In this document: positions 53,123-61,183 of the stretch, one piece after another | Numbering within the stretch: position 1 is the stretch's first letter | Layout of the letters: every line of letters begins with the position of its first letter | Assembly (NCBI RefSeq): GCF_000813725.1 | Contig: NZ_JWLD01000044.1 | Span: 177,780 to 241,779, forward strand | Direction: 5' to 3' | Source of the DNA: Leisingera sp. ANG-Vp | Lineage (GTDB): Bacteria > Pseudomonadota > Alphaproteobacteria > Rhodobacterales > Rhodobacteraceae | DNA length: 64,000 bases | Translations under genes and position numbers: made by a program | Notes under the pieces: generated by a model | Databases searched by the model: none | The model's input: only the letters and a program-made list of their open reading frames with translations | Told to the model about the DNA's origin: nothing

Positions 53123-54426
53123 CAGGAGATCCTTTCGTGAACCAGCGGCGGCAGCTCTGCGGGCTTCTCCTCAATGGCAATGGCGGCAAGGACAGCGGCT
53201 TCCGCCGCCTTTGCGTCATCCTCGCTGGCGGCATGGATGCATGCGATCACATCCCCTGCCGCGACCTCTTGACCGAGGCGGGCCATGCCGGAGACACCTA
53301 CGCCGGGATGGATGCGGTCGCTCTCCACCATCCGGCCCCCGCCCAGGCCGACAACTGCCAGGCCAAGCGCCTCGCCGTTCATTGCCGCAACATGTCCCGC
53401 GGCGGGGGCTTTGACGTCGTGCTGCACCTCGGCGCCCGGCAGATGGGCCTGCCAGTTCCCGGCAAAATCAGCAGGGCCGCCCATTGCCGCAATCATGCGT
53501 CCAAAGATATCAGCCGCGTGGCCATCGCCAAGGGTGGCGGCAATCCTGGCCGCGCCGTCCTGCACATCGGTGGCAAGGCCCGCGTGGACCAGCAGCTCGC
53601 CGCCCAAAGCGGCAGAAATCTCAACCAGCGGACCTGCGGCCTGCCCGGTCAGCAGCCGCATCACTTCCGCCACTTCCAGCGCATTGCCCAGCGAGGGCGC
53701 CAGCGGCTGGTTCATGTCGGTGATCAGCGCGGAGGTCCGGCAGCCCGCGGCATTGGCCACGTCGCACATGGATTGTGCCAGCGCCCGCGCCTCTTCGGCC
53801 GTTTTCATGAATGCGCCCGAGCCGATCTTCACATCCAGCACCAGCGCGTCCGGGCTGGCAGCCAGCTTCTTGGACAGGATCGAGGCAGTGATCAGCTCAA
53901 TGCTTTCAACTGTCGCGGTGACATCGCGGATGGCGTAGAACCGTTTGTCCGCTGGCGCGATCTGCGCGGTTGCGCCGACAATGGCGCAGCCCACGTCCTG
54001 CATCATGCCCTTCAGGTGATCTTCGCTGACCTGGGTATTGACGCCGGGGATCGCCTCCAGCTTGTCCAGAGTGCCGCCGGTATGGCCCAGGCCGCGGCCC
54101 GAGATCATCGGCACATAGGCGCCGCAGGCGGCCAGCGCAGGTGCGAGCAGCAGCGAGACGCAGTCCCCCACACCGCCGGTGGAATGCTTGTCGAGCACCG
54201 GGCCGTCGAGGTCCCATTTCAGCACATCGCCGGTGTCGCGCATTGCCAGGGTCAGCGCCCTGCAGCCCTCAGTGCCGATGCTTTGGAAACAGGCGGCCAT
54301 GGCAAAGGCCGCAGCCTGGGCGTCGGTGACATCGCCATTTGCCAAGCCATTGGCAAACCAACGCAATTCATCCTCGCTTGGCACCTCGCGGCGCCGCAGC
54401 TTGGCGTTTATGGCCCGGGCATCCAT
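53122..54426 (-). CDS. deoA: thymidine phosphorylase
   Basis: A 434-residue pyrimidine-nucleoside phosphorylase that cleaves thymidine or deoxyuridine with phosphate. It has FANGLANGDVTDAQAAAFAM, the phosphate-binding LDKHSTGGVGDCVSLLLAPA, SGRGLGHTGGTLDKLEAIPG, and VLDVKIGSGAFMKTAEEARA with TDMNQPLAPSLGNALEVAEV. It is coupled to cdd upstream and deoB downstream by TGATG overlaps. Confidence 0.96.
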   Translation of the reverse strand: MDARAINAKLRRREVPSEDELRWFANGLANGDVTDAQAAAFAMAACFQSIGTEGCRALTLAMRDTGDVLKWDLDGPVLDKHSTGGVGDCVSLLLAPALAACGAYVPMISGRGLGHTGGTLDKLEAIPGVNTQVSEDHLKGMMQDVGCAIVGATAQIAPADKRFYAIRDVTATVESIELITASILSKKLAASPDALVLDVKIGSGAFMKTAEEARALAQSMCDVANAAGCRTSALITDMNQPLAPSLGNALEVAEVMRLLTGQAAGPLVEISAALGGELLVHAGLATDVQDGAARIAATLGDGHAADIFGRMIAAMGGPADFAGNWQAHLPGAEVQHDVKAPAAGHVAAMNGEALGLAVVGLGGGRMVESDRIHPGVGVSGMARLGQEVAAGDVIACIHAASEDDAKAAEAAVLAAIAIEEKPAELPPLVHERIS

Positions 54427-54818
54427 CAGCTGCGCTCCATATGGCCGGCATCAAAGGCACCGGGCAGCAGCTCGCCGATGGTGGTTTCCTGCTCGCCGCC
54501 GTCGATGGTGCCCATGGTGACCTTGACCGCGCCTGCGCCGAATTCCTTGAGCTTCTGGCGGCAGCCGCCGCAAGGCGGCACCGGCGACGGGCTGTCGGCG
54601 ATCACATAGACCTCGGCCAGCTCGGCTTCCCCTGCGGCCACCATCGCGGCAATTGCGCCGGCCTCGGCACAGGTGCCTTCGGGATAGGCCACGTTTTCCA
54701 CATTGCAGCCGACATAGATCTGGCCCGAGGCTGAGCGGATGGCGGCGCCAACCTTGAAATTCGAATAAGGCGCGTGGGCGTTTTCACGGACGGCGGCGGC
54801 GGCGGCTTTGAGGCTCAT
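54426..54818 (-). CDS. cdd: cytidine deaminase
   Basis: A 130-residue homotetrameric-type zinc deaminase converting cytidine or deoxycytidine to uridine forms. Zinc ligands and proton donor are in EGTCAEAGAIAAMVAAG (Cys-Ala-Glu) and PVPPCGGCRQKLKEFG (two Cys). HAPYSNFKVGAAIRSASGQI and VGCNVENVAYPEGT bind the substrate. It is first in the salvage operon; an operator-like inverted repeat lies about 20 bases upstream. Confidence 0.96.
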   Translation of the reverse strand: MSLKAAAAAVRENAHAPYSNFKVGAAIRSASGQIYVGCNVENVAYPEGTCAEAGAIAAMVAAGEAELAEVYVIADSPSPVPPCGGCRQKLKEFGAGAVKVTMGTIDGGEQETTIGELLPGAFDAGHMERS

Positions 54819-54836
54819 GGACGATTCCCCGTTTTT

Positions 54837-54852
54837 TTGATCATCTGGTCAA
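54837..54852. promoter_or_regulatory. TTGATC-ATCT-GGTCAA inverted repeat upstream of cdd
   Basis: A near-perfect inverted repeat (five of six positions) ends 18 bases before the cdd start. A repressor site of the GntR or LacI type is possible but no regulator gene is nearby. Confidence 0.35.
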
Positions 54853-54920
54853 GATGCCGCAGGATAGCGGTTGCAGCAGGGAAAGGTGAAGCCCTGCCTT
54901 TCCATTTTTCGGTTAATTCA

Positions 54921-54952
54921 CTGCCCGCCTGCCCCCGCTGCTGGGCGGGCAG
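54921..54952 (-). terminator. 9-bp hairpin after the bicupin gene
   Basis: CTGCCCGCC (54921-54929) pairs with GGCGGGCAG (54944-54952) across a 14-base loop, 10 bases past the bicupin stop on the minus strand. A short A/T-rich stretch follows. Confidence 0.5.
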
Positions 54953-54962
54953 TGCACATTGA

Positions 54963-56048
54963 TCAGCCAAGCGTGGTGTTAAATACACCGGGCAGCGTCA
55001 CCTCCAGCAATTCAACATCGCTTGACGGACCGCTGAGACGGGTCTTCATGCCGGGCGGGATCACAAAGGCATCCCCCTGCTCCAGACGGTACGGCTCGCG
55101 GCCTTCTCCCTCCAGCGTCACTTCGCCATTCATCACAAAGGTAAAGTGAATGTCAGTGTCATGCGCCGCCCACTGCGGATCGCCTTCCCCCCGGCGCACC
55201 ACCTGCACGCCCGCCACACCCTTGGTGTTTTCGGCAATCGTGGTGTCGCGGCAGATGTAGCCCGGCAGGCGGAACGGCATCCACTCGGCGCCTTCCGCCG
55301 TGTTGTAGACGAACCGCTGGCCCTGCCATTCGCGCTCTGGCCGGTAGTGCGGTGTCGGAAGTGTCATTTCGTGATCAATTTCAGTCACATGCTCGGCCGG
55401 AACGCCGATCTCGATCACCTGCACATTGTCGCTGGCCTCCAGCACCCGGTGGCGGATTTCCGGCGGCTGGATGAAGCAGTCACCCGCGGTCAGGCGCATC
55501 TTTTCGCCCTGATCCTCGTAAACAACATCAACCCAGCCGTGGATACAGAAGATCAGCTGGAAGCCGACCCGGTGGAAATGCACCATGTCGGGCACCGGGC
55601 CGCCGTCAGGGATGCGGATGTGGCTGGCGATGATCGAGCCGCCCAGCCGGTCCGGCACCAGGTCGCGGTAATGCATGCCCGCGCGGCCAATGATCCAGGG
55701 CGCCTGATCTTTCAGGCGGCGCACCACGAAGCTGTGCACGGTCTCCGGCATCACCATCGGCGGATGCCGCTCCTCGATCTCGATCTTCGTGCCATTGGGC
55801 GCGAACAGGCGGCGCCGGCCTTCGGCAAATCCATCAGGATCTTCAGTCAGAATGCGGATTGTGCCGGGGCTTTCCTCTGCCCCTTTTTCAACCCTGAGCC
55901 GCAGCCCATGGCCGGAAAAGACGGCGATGCGCGGATCATCGGCCGGGTAAATCGAATCCATCTTCATGCCCAAGACCTTGGTAAAAAACGGAATATCGTT
56001 GCGCAGCTCATCTGTCGGCAGGCGGAATTCGGCGATTACGTCGCTCAT
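54963..56048 (-). CDS. glyoxalase-like/bicupin fusion protein
   Basis: A 361-residue protein of three parts. Residues 1 to about 95 look like half of a glyoxalase/VOC domain (EFRLPTDELRNDIPFFTKVL, then PRIAVFSGHGLRLRV). The next two are cupins: the first with DMVHFHRVGFQLIFCIHGWV and RLTAGDCFIQPPEIRHRVLE, the second with DIHFTFVMNGEVTLEGEGRE and RLEQGDAFVIPPGMKTRLSG. The first cupin retains His/Gln-rich metal-binding positions; the second is poorer in His. I do not recognise its reaction; ring-cleaving or sugar-acid dioxygenases and isomerases use this layout. It stands alone, divergent from maeB. Confidence 0.78.
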   Translation of the reverse strand: MSDVIAEFRLPTDELRNDIPFFTKVLGMKMDSIYPADDPRIAVFSGHGLRLRVEKGAEESPGTIRILTEDPDGFAEGRRRLFAPNGTKIEIEERHPPMVMPETVHSFVVRRLKDQAPWIIGRAGMHYRDLVPDRLGGSIIASHIRIPDGGPVPDMVHFHRVGFQLIFCIHGWVDVVYEDQGEKMRLTAGDCFIQPPEIRHRVLEASDNVQVIEIGVPAEHVTEIDHEMTLPTPHYRPEREWQGQRFVYNTAEGAEWMPFRLPGYICRDTTIAENTKGVAGVQVVRRGEGDPQWAAHDTDIHFTFVMNGEVTLEGEGREPYRLEQGDAFVIPPGMKTRLSGPSSDVELLEVTLPGVFNTTLG

Positions 56049-56173
56049 TTTTCACTCCCAATTCATTTGGCAGGAGAGTGACGGTGCGGCAATGTGATTG
56101 CAAGAACCCGCCACCGCCCCTGCCGCCGCGTTCATTTGCGTCAGTTTGGACTAGGTTTCCGGCAGGAAAAATG

Positions 56174-56187
56174 GTTTAACGCTAAAC
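56174..56187. promoter_or_regulatory. GTTTA-ACGC-TAAAC inverted repeat before maeB
   Basis: A 14-base inverted repeat lies 25 bases before the maeB start, between the divergent bicupin and maeB genes. It may be an operator; the binding protein is unknown. Confidence 0.3.
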
Positions 56188-56211
56188 AATACGATTTCCG
56201 AGGAGCGCCAG

Positions 56212-58485
56212 ATGTCCGATTCCCAGAACCTGCGCCAAGCCGCGCTCAACTATCACGAGTTTCCGCAGCCCGGGAAACTTGAGATCCGCGCGACCAAACC
56301 GATGGCCAACGGGCGCGATCTGGCCCGCGCTTATTCGCCCGGCGTAGCCGAGGCCTGCACCGAGATCAAAGCGGATGAAGCCAATGCCGCCCGCTATACC
56401 TCGCGCGGAAATCTGGTTGCGGTTGTGTCAAACGGCTCGGCGGTTCTGGGGCTTGGCAACATCGGCGCGCTGGCGTCCAAGCCGGTGATGGAAGGCAAGG
56501 CGGTCCTCTTCAAGAACTTCGCGGGCATCGATTGTTTTGACATTGAAGTAAACGAAAGCGACCCGGAGAAACTGGCGGATATCGTCTGCTCGCTGGAGCC
56601 GACCTTTGGCGCGATCAACCTCGAAGACATCAAGGCGCCGGATTGCTTTGTGGTGGAAAAGCTGTGCCGCGAGCGGATGAACATTCCGGTGTTCCATGAC
56701 GACCAGCATGGCACCGCAATTGTGGTGGGGGCCGCGGCCAAGAACGCGCTGCATGTGGCGGGCAAGAGCTTTGAGGACATCAAGATCGTCTCCACCGGCG
56801 GCGGCGCGGCAGGGATTGCCTGCCTCAACATGCTGGTGAAGCTTGGGGTGAAACGCGAGAACATCTGGCTCTGCGATATCCACGGGCTGGTTTATGAAGG
56901 CCGCGAAGAGGACATGAATCCGCAGAAAGCGGCCTTTGCCCAGGCCTCGGACAAGCGGACATTGGATGAGGTGGTGGATGGCGCCGACCTGTTCCTTGGC
57001 CTCTCCGGCCCCAATGTGCTGAAGCCCGAGATGGTGGCGAAGATGGCAGAGCGCCCGATCATCTTTGCGCTGGCCAACCCGACGCCCGAGATAATGCCCG
57101 AGGCTGCCCGCAAGGTGGCGCCGGAGGCAATCATCGCCACCGGGCGCAGCGATTTTCCCAATCAGGTCAATAATGTGCTGTGCTTCCCTTTCATTTTCCG
57201 CGGCGCGCTGGATGTGGGGGCAACCGAGATCAATGACGAGATGCAAATCGCCTGTGTCGATGGTATTGCCGAGCTGGCCCGCGCAACCACCAGCGCCGAG
57301 GCTGCGGCGGCTTATAAGGGGGAGCAGCTGAATTTCGGCGCGGATTACCTGATCCCCAAACCCTTTGACCCGCGTCTGGTGGCGGTTGTCTCTTCGGCCG
57401 TGGCAAAGGCCGCGATGGAAAGCGGCGTGGCCACCCGCCCTATCGAAAACATGGACGCCTACCGCCAGAAGCTGAACCAGACGGTGTTCAAGTCGGCGCT
57501 GCTGATGCGGCCGGTGTTCGAGGCGGCCCGCGCTGCCGCCCGCCGCATTGTCTTTGCCGAGGGCGAGGATGAGCGGGTGCTGCGCGCCGCCCAAGCGATC
57601 CTGGAAGAAACCACCGAGACGCCGATCCTGATCGGCCGCCCGGAAGTGATTGAGCGCCGCTGTGAAAAACTGGGGCTGGACGTGCGCCCCGGCCGCGACT
57701 TCCAGCTGGTGAACCCGGAACACGACCCGCGCTACTACGACTACTGGAACAGCTACCACAAGCTGATGCAGCGCAAGGGTGTGACGCCGGATCTGGCCAA
57801 AGCGATCATGCGTACCAATACCACGGCGATCGGCGCCATCATGGTGCACCGCGGCGAGGCGGACAGCATGATTTGCGGCACATTCGGCGAATACCGCTGG
57901 CATATGAACTATGTGCAGCAGGTTCTGGGCGGCAACAGCTACTCGCCGCACGGGGCGCTGTCGATGATGATCCTGGAGGACGGGCCGCTGTTCATCGCCG
58001 ACACCCATGTGCGGATCGAGCCGACCCCGGAACAGATCGCCGAAACCGTGATGGGCGCTGCCCGCCATGTGCGCCGCTTTGGCATCGAGCCGAAAATCGC
58101 GCTGTGCTCGCAATCGCAGTTCGGCAATATCTCCTGCGACACCGGCTCGCGCCTGCGGGACGCGCTGGAGATCCTCGACGACAAGCGCCGGGATTTTGCC
58201 TATGAGGGCGAGATGAACATCGACACCGCGCTGGACCCTGAGCTGCGCGGGCGCATCTTCCCCAACTCGCGGCTGGAGGGTGCGGCCAATGTGCTGATCT
58301 TTGCCCATGCCGACGCGGCCTCGGGGGTGCGCAACATCCTCAAGATGCGGGCCGGCGGGCTGGAAGTGGGGCCGATTCTGATGGGCATGGGCAACCGCGC
58401 CCATATCGTCTCGCCCTCGATCACCGCCCGCGGGCTTTTGAACATGGCCGCCATTGCCGGAACCCCGGTGGCGCACTACGGTTAA
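56212..58485 (+). CDS. maeB: NADP-dependent malic enzyme, MaeB type with phosphotransacetylase-like domain
   Basis: A 757-residue chimeric malic enzyme that decarboxylates malate to pyruvate. The N-terminal catalytic domain has TKPMANGRDLARAYSPGVAE, NGSAVLGLGNIGALASKPVM and FHDDQHGTAIVVGAAAKNAL. The NADP-binding fold follows (IKIVSTGGGAAGIACLNMLV). The C-terminal third resembles phosphotransacetylase (RRIVFAEGEDERVLRAAQAI, then NSRLEGAANVLIFAHADAAS) and is thought to regulate the enzyme in response to acetyl-CoA. ATG 56212 follows GAGGAG. The enzyme supplies NADPH and pyruvate for growth on C2 or C4 acids and fits with prpE nearby. Confidence 0.95.
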   Translation: MSDSQNLRQAALNYHEFPQPGKLEIRATKPMANGRDLARAYSPGVAEACTEIKADEANAARYTSRGNLVAVVSNGSAVLGLGNIGALASKPVMEGKAVLFKNFAGIDCFDIEVNESDPEKLADIVCSLEPTFGAINLEDIKAPDCFVVEKLCRERMNIPVFHDDQHGTAIVVGAAAKNALHVAGKSFEDIKIVSTGGGAAGIACLNMLVKLGVKRENIWLCDIHGLVYEGREEDMNPQKAAFAQASDKRTLDEVVDGADLFLGLSGPNVLKPEMVAKMAERPIIFALANPTPEIMPEAARKVAPEAIIATGRSDFPNQVNNVLCFPFIFRGALDVGATEINDEMQIACVDGIAELARATTSAEAAAAYKGEQLNFGADYLIPKPFDPRLVAVVSSAVAKAAMESGVATRPIENMDAYRQKLNQTVFKSALLMRPVFEAARAAARRIVFAEGEDERVLRAAQAILEETTETPILIGRPEVIERRCEKLGLDVRPGRDFQLVNPEHDPRYYDYWNSYHKLMQRKGVTPDLAKAIMRTNTTAIGAIMVHRGEADSMICGTFGEYRWHMNYVQQVLGGNSYSPHGALSMMILEDGPLFIADTHVRIEPTPEQIAETVMGAARHVRRFGIEPKIALCSQSQFGNISCDTGSRLRDALEILDDKRRDFAYEGEMNIDTALDPELRGRIFPNSRLEGAANVLIFAHADAASGVRNILKMRAGGLEVGPILMGMGNRAHIVSPSITARGLLNMAAIAGTPVAHYG

Positions 58486-58488
58486 TCC

Positions 58489-58511
58489 GGCGGCCCCATT
58501 AGCCGGCCGCC
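58489..58511 (+). terminator. 7-bp hairpin after maeB
   Basis: GGCGGCC (58489-58495) and GGCCGCC (58505-58511) pair across a nine-base loop just after the maeB stop. No T tract is present, so it is a weak candidate. Confidence 0.3.
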
Positions 58512-58529
58512 CATCCAGGGAGGCCAGTT

Positions 58530-58922
58530 ATGAGAGGGCATTGCCACTGCGGCGCAGTGCATTGGGAGAGCCAGGCCGAGGCGGCCTGGAGCTGCTATTG
58601 CCACTGCGCCGATTGCCGCCGCAATTGCGCGGCACCTGTTACCGCATTTTTCGGACTGCCGCATGAGGCAGTGGAGTGGTCCGGGACTGAGCCGGCAGTC
58701 TACCGGTCCTCAGAGGATGTCGAACGTCTGTTCTGCGGCAGCTGCGGCACCCAGATGGCCTACCGCAATGCCAAAGACACGGTGAACATCCACCTCTATA
58801 CGGCAACGCTGGAGAGCCCCAGCGATATGCCGCCGCGGTTCCATGTCTTTCATTCCGAGCATGTCACCTGGCTGGACCTGAAAGACACCCTGCCCCGCTA
58901 TGCCAAATCCTCGGGCGGGTGA
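58530..58922 (+). CDS. GFA/CENP-V family zinc protein
   Basis: A 130-residue protein of the glutathione-dependent formaldehyde-activating (GFA) family. The zinc-binding Cys sets are GHCHCGAVHWES, SCYCHCADCRRNCAAPVTAF and RLFCGSCGTQMAYRNAKDTV. Despite the name, activity on S-hydroxymethylglutathione is documented for few members, so it is best called a GFA-fold protein. GGGAGGCC precedes the ATG. It follows maeB in the same direction with a 44-base gap. Confidence 0.9.
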   Translation: MRGHCHCGAVHWESQAEAAWSCYCHCADCRRNCAAPVTAFFGLPHEAVEWSGTEPAVYRSSEDVERLFCGSCGTQMAYRNAKDTVNIHLYTATLESPSDMPPRFHVFHSEHVTWLDLKDTLPRYAKSSGG

Positions 58923-58942
58923 TTCCCGGATTGCCGCGGGTG

Positions 58943-59022
58943 TTTGCAGCAGAAGAATTTGCAGTTTTGCAAATCGCCTTGGGACCAGGGCGATTATTCT
59001 GCAGCAAAGCCCTGTTTGCAAA
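58943..59022. promoter_or_regulatory. cluster of TTTGCAAA-type elements upstream of prpE
   Basis: TTTGCAGC (58943), TTTGCAGT (58958), TTTGCAAA (58966) and TTTGCAAA (59015, inside the palindrome CCTGTTTGCAAAACAGG at 59011-59027) lie upstream of prpE. In R. sphaeroides the propionyl-CoA-responsive ScfR-family regulator PccR uses TTTGCAAA-X4-TTTGCAAA; the spacings here differ, so the link is inferred from element and context rather than exact site match. Confidence 0.6.
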
Positions 59023-59050
59023 ACAGGCAACCTGGCAGCCGCAGCTTTGC

Positions 59051-59065
59051 TGTAAACATTTTACA
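59051..59065. promoter_or_regulatory. TGTAAA-CAT-TTTACA inverted repeat in the prpE promoter region
   Basis: A perfect 15-base inverted repeat lies between the TTTGCAAA cluster and the prpE start, about 120 bases before the ATG. It could be a second operator or a promoter-proximal site; no regulator is assigned. Confidence 0.4.
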
Positions 59066-59186
59066 AACCCCTCGAGTTCGGGGCGTGAAGCTGTAAATTC
59101 CTTGACCAACCTTGCGTGAGAACGGCTCAAAACTTGCCCGTTTGACGCATTCTCGCCTACGCAGAGTGCAGGAGGAGATGAACACC

Positions 59187-61079
59187 ATGGGATATCAGGA
59201 TATTTACGCCGGCTGGAAACGGGATCCGGAAGGTTTCTGGATGGACGCGGCGCAGGCGATCAGCTGGGACGAAGCCCCGAAACAGGCGCTGTTTGACAAG
59301 GGCGACGGGCTTTACGAGTGGTTTGCCGATGCCAAGGTGAACACCTGCTACAACGCCGTCGACCGCCATGTCGAAGAGGGCCGCGGCGAGCAGACCGCGA
59401 TCATCTATGACAGCCCGGTCACCCAGACCAAGCGTGCAATCTCCTATGCCGAGCTGCGCAACCGCGTTGCAACTCTGGCTGGCGCCCTGCGCGCCAAGGG
59501 CGTGGAAAAAGGCGACCGCGTCATCATCTACATGCCAATGATCCCCGAAGCGCTGGAGGCGATGCTGGCCTGCGCCCGTATCGGTGCGGTGCATTCGGTG
59601 GTGTTCGGCGGCTTTGCCTCCAACGAACTGGCGGTGCGGATCGACGATGCCAAGCCCAAGGCGATCATCGCCGCCTCCTGCGGGATCGAGCCGGGGCGCA
59701 CCGTGCACTACAAGCCGCTGCTGGACGGCGCCATCGACCTGGCCGCACACAAGCCGGACTTCTGCGTGATCTTCCAGCGCGAGCAGGAAGTGGCAGAGCT
59801 GGTCCCGGGGCGTGACGTGAACTGGCACGGGTTCCAGTACGGCGTGGAGCCTGCCGAATGTGTGCCGGTTGAGGGCAACCACCCCTCCTATATCCTCTAC
59901 ACCTCCGGCACCACCGGCCAGCCCAAGGGTGTGATCCGGCATACTGCCGGCCAGCTGGTGGCGCTGAACTGGACGATGAAGAACATCTACAACGTCGATC
60001 CCGGCGATGTGTTCTGGGCCGCCTCGGATGTGGGCTGGGTCGTGGGCCACAGCTATATCTGCTATGCGCCGCTGATCCACGGCAACACCACCATCGTGTT
60101 TGAGGGCAAGCCGGTGGGCACCCCGGATGCAGGCACCTTTTGGCGGGTGATTTCCGAGCATAAGGTGAAAAGCTTCTTCACCGCACCGACTGCTTTCCGC
60201 GCGGTGAAACGCGAGGATCCCAAGGGCGAATACGTCAAGAAATACGACCTCTCCTGCCTGAACCAGGTCTATCTGGCCGGCGAGCGCGCCGATCCCGACA
60301 CCATCACCTGGGCGCAGGAGCAGCTGGGGACGCCGGTGGTGGACCACTGGTGGCAGACAGAGACCGGCTGGTCGATTGCGGCGAACCCGCTAGGGATTGA
60401 GGAACTGCCAACCAAGCTGGGCTCACCGGCGGTGCCGATGCCCGGCTATGAGGTCGATATCCTCGACGAAGGCGGCAACCCGGTGGCGCCGGGCGAGCTG
60501 GGCGCCATCGCAGTGAAACTGCCGCTGCCGCCGGGCACTTTGCCGACGCTGTGGAATGCGGAAGAGCGGTTCCGGAAAAGCTATCTCACCACCTTCCCCG
60601 GCTACTATGAGACCGGCGATGCCGGCATGAAAGACGAGGACGGCTACCTTTACATCATGGCGCGCACCGATGACGTGATCAATGTGGCCGGGCATCGCCT
60701 CTCAACCGGCGGCATGGAGGAAGTGCTGGCAGGCCACCCGGATGTGGCGGAATGCGCGGTCATCGGTGTGGCAGACAGCCTCAAGGGGCAAATGCCGGTG
60801 GGTTTCCTGTGCCTGAATGCCGGAGCTGACCGCGACGACGCAGAGGTGGTGTCCGAAGTCGTCAAACTGGTGCGTGAGAAGATCGGCCCGGTGGCGGCCT
60901 TCAAGCTGGCGGTGGTGGTAGACCGTCTGCCCAAGACACGCTCCGGCAAGATCCTGCGCGGCACCATGGTGAACATCGCTGACGGCACCCCCTGGAAGAT
61001 GCCTGCAACGATCGACGACCCGGCGATTCTGGACGAGATCACCGTTGCGCTGCAGACAATCGGCTACGCAAAAGCCTGA
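59187..61079 (+). CDS. prpE: propionyl-CoA synthetase
   Basis: A 630-residue acetyl/propionyl-CoA synthetase of the PrpE type. The N-terminus reads GYQDIYAGWKRDPEGFWMDA, and CYNAVDRHVEEGRGEQTAII follows. Motifs are ILYTSGTTGQPKGVIRHTAG (P-loop), DHWWQTETGWSIAANPLGIE, YYETGDAGMKDEDGYLYIMA, DDVINVAGHRLSTGGMEEVL and the catalytic lysine motif LPKTRSGKILRGTMVNIADG. It activates propionate (and related short acids) for methylmalonyl-CoA or methylcitrate entry. ATG 59187 is nine bases after GGAGGAG; the ATG at 59178 is too close. The upstream TTTGCAAA cluster fits propionate control. Confidence 0.94.
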   Translation: MGYQDIYAGWKRDPEGFWMDAAQAISWDEAPKQALFDKGDGLYEWFADAKVNTCYNAVDRHVEEGRGEQTAIIYDSPVTQTKRAISYAELRNRVATLAGALRAKGVEKGDRVIIYMPMIPEALEAMLACARIGAVHSVVFGGFASNELAVRIDDAKPKAIIAASCGIEPGRTVHYKPLLDGAIDLAAHKPDFCVIFQREQEVAELVPGRDVNWHGFQYGVEPAECVPVEGNHPSYILYTSGTTGQPKGVIRHTAGQLVALNWTMKNIYNVDPGDVFWAASDVGWVVGHSYICYAPLIHGNTTIVFEGKPVGTPDAGTFWRVISEHKVKSFFTAPTAFRAVKREDPKGEYVKKYDLSCLNQVYLAGERADPDTITWAQEQLGTPVVDHWWQTETGWSIAANPLGIEELPTKLGSPAVPMPGYEVDILDEGGNPVAPGELGAIAVKLPLPPGTLPTLWNAEERFRKSYLTTFPGYYETGDAGMKDEDGYLYIMARTDDVINVAGHRLSTGGMEEVLAGHPDVAECAVIGVADSLKGQMPVGFLCLNAGADRDDAEVVSEVVKLVREKIGPVAAFKLAVVVDRLPKTRSGKILRGTMVNIADGTPWKMPATIDDPAILDEITVALQTIGYAKA

Positions 61080-61108
61080 CCGATTAAAGAACCTGAGAAT
61101 TACCGGAT

Positions 61109-61133
61109 CCGGGCGGCTTTGCCGCCCGGTTTT
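61109..61133 (+). terminator. Rho-independent terminator after prpE
   Basis: CCGGGCGGC (61109-61117) and GCCGCCCGG (61121-61129) pair around loop TTT, followed by TTTT. Confidence 0.9.
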
Positions 61134-61183
61134 GCTTGCAACTCCGCCCCGCCCGCCTAGGCTGCGGCCAAGGAGGCATAAGC

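Noticed and set aside
56428..58476. 682-codon open frame on the minus strand across maeB
   Set aside because: It is antisense to a well-supported malic enzyme, with low-complexity composition and no recognisable domain.
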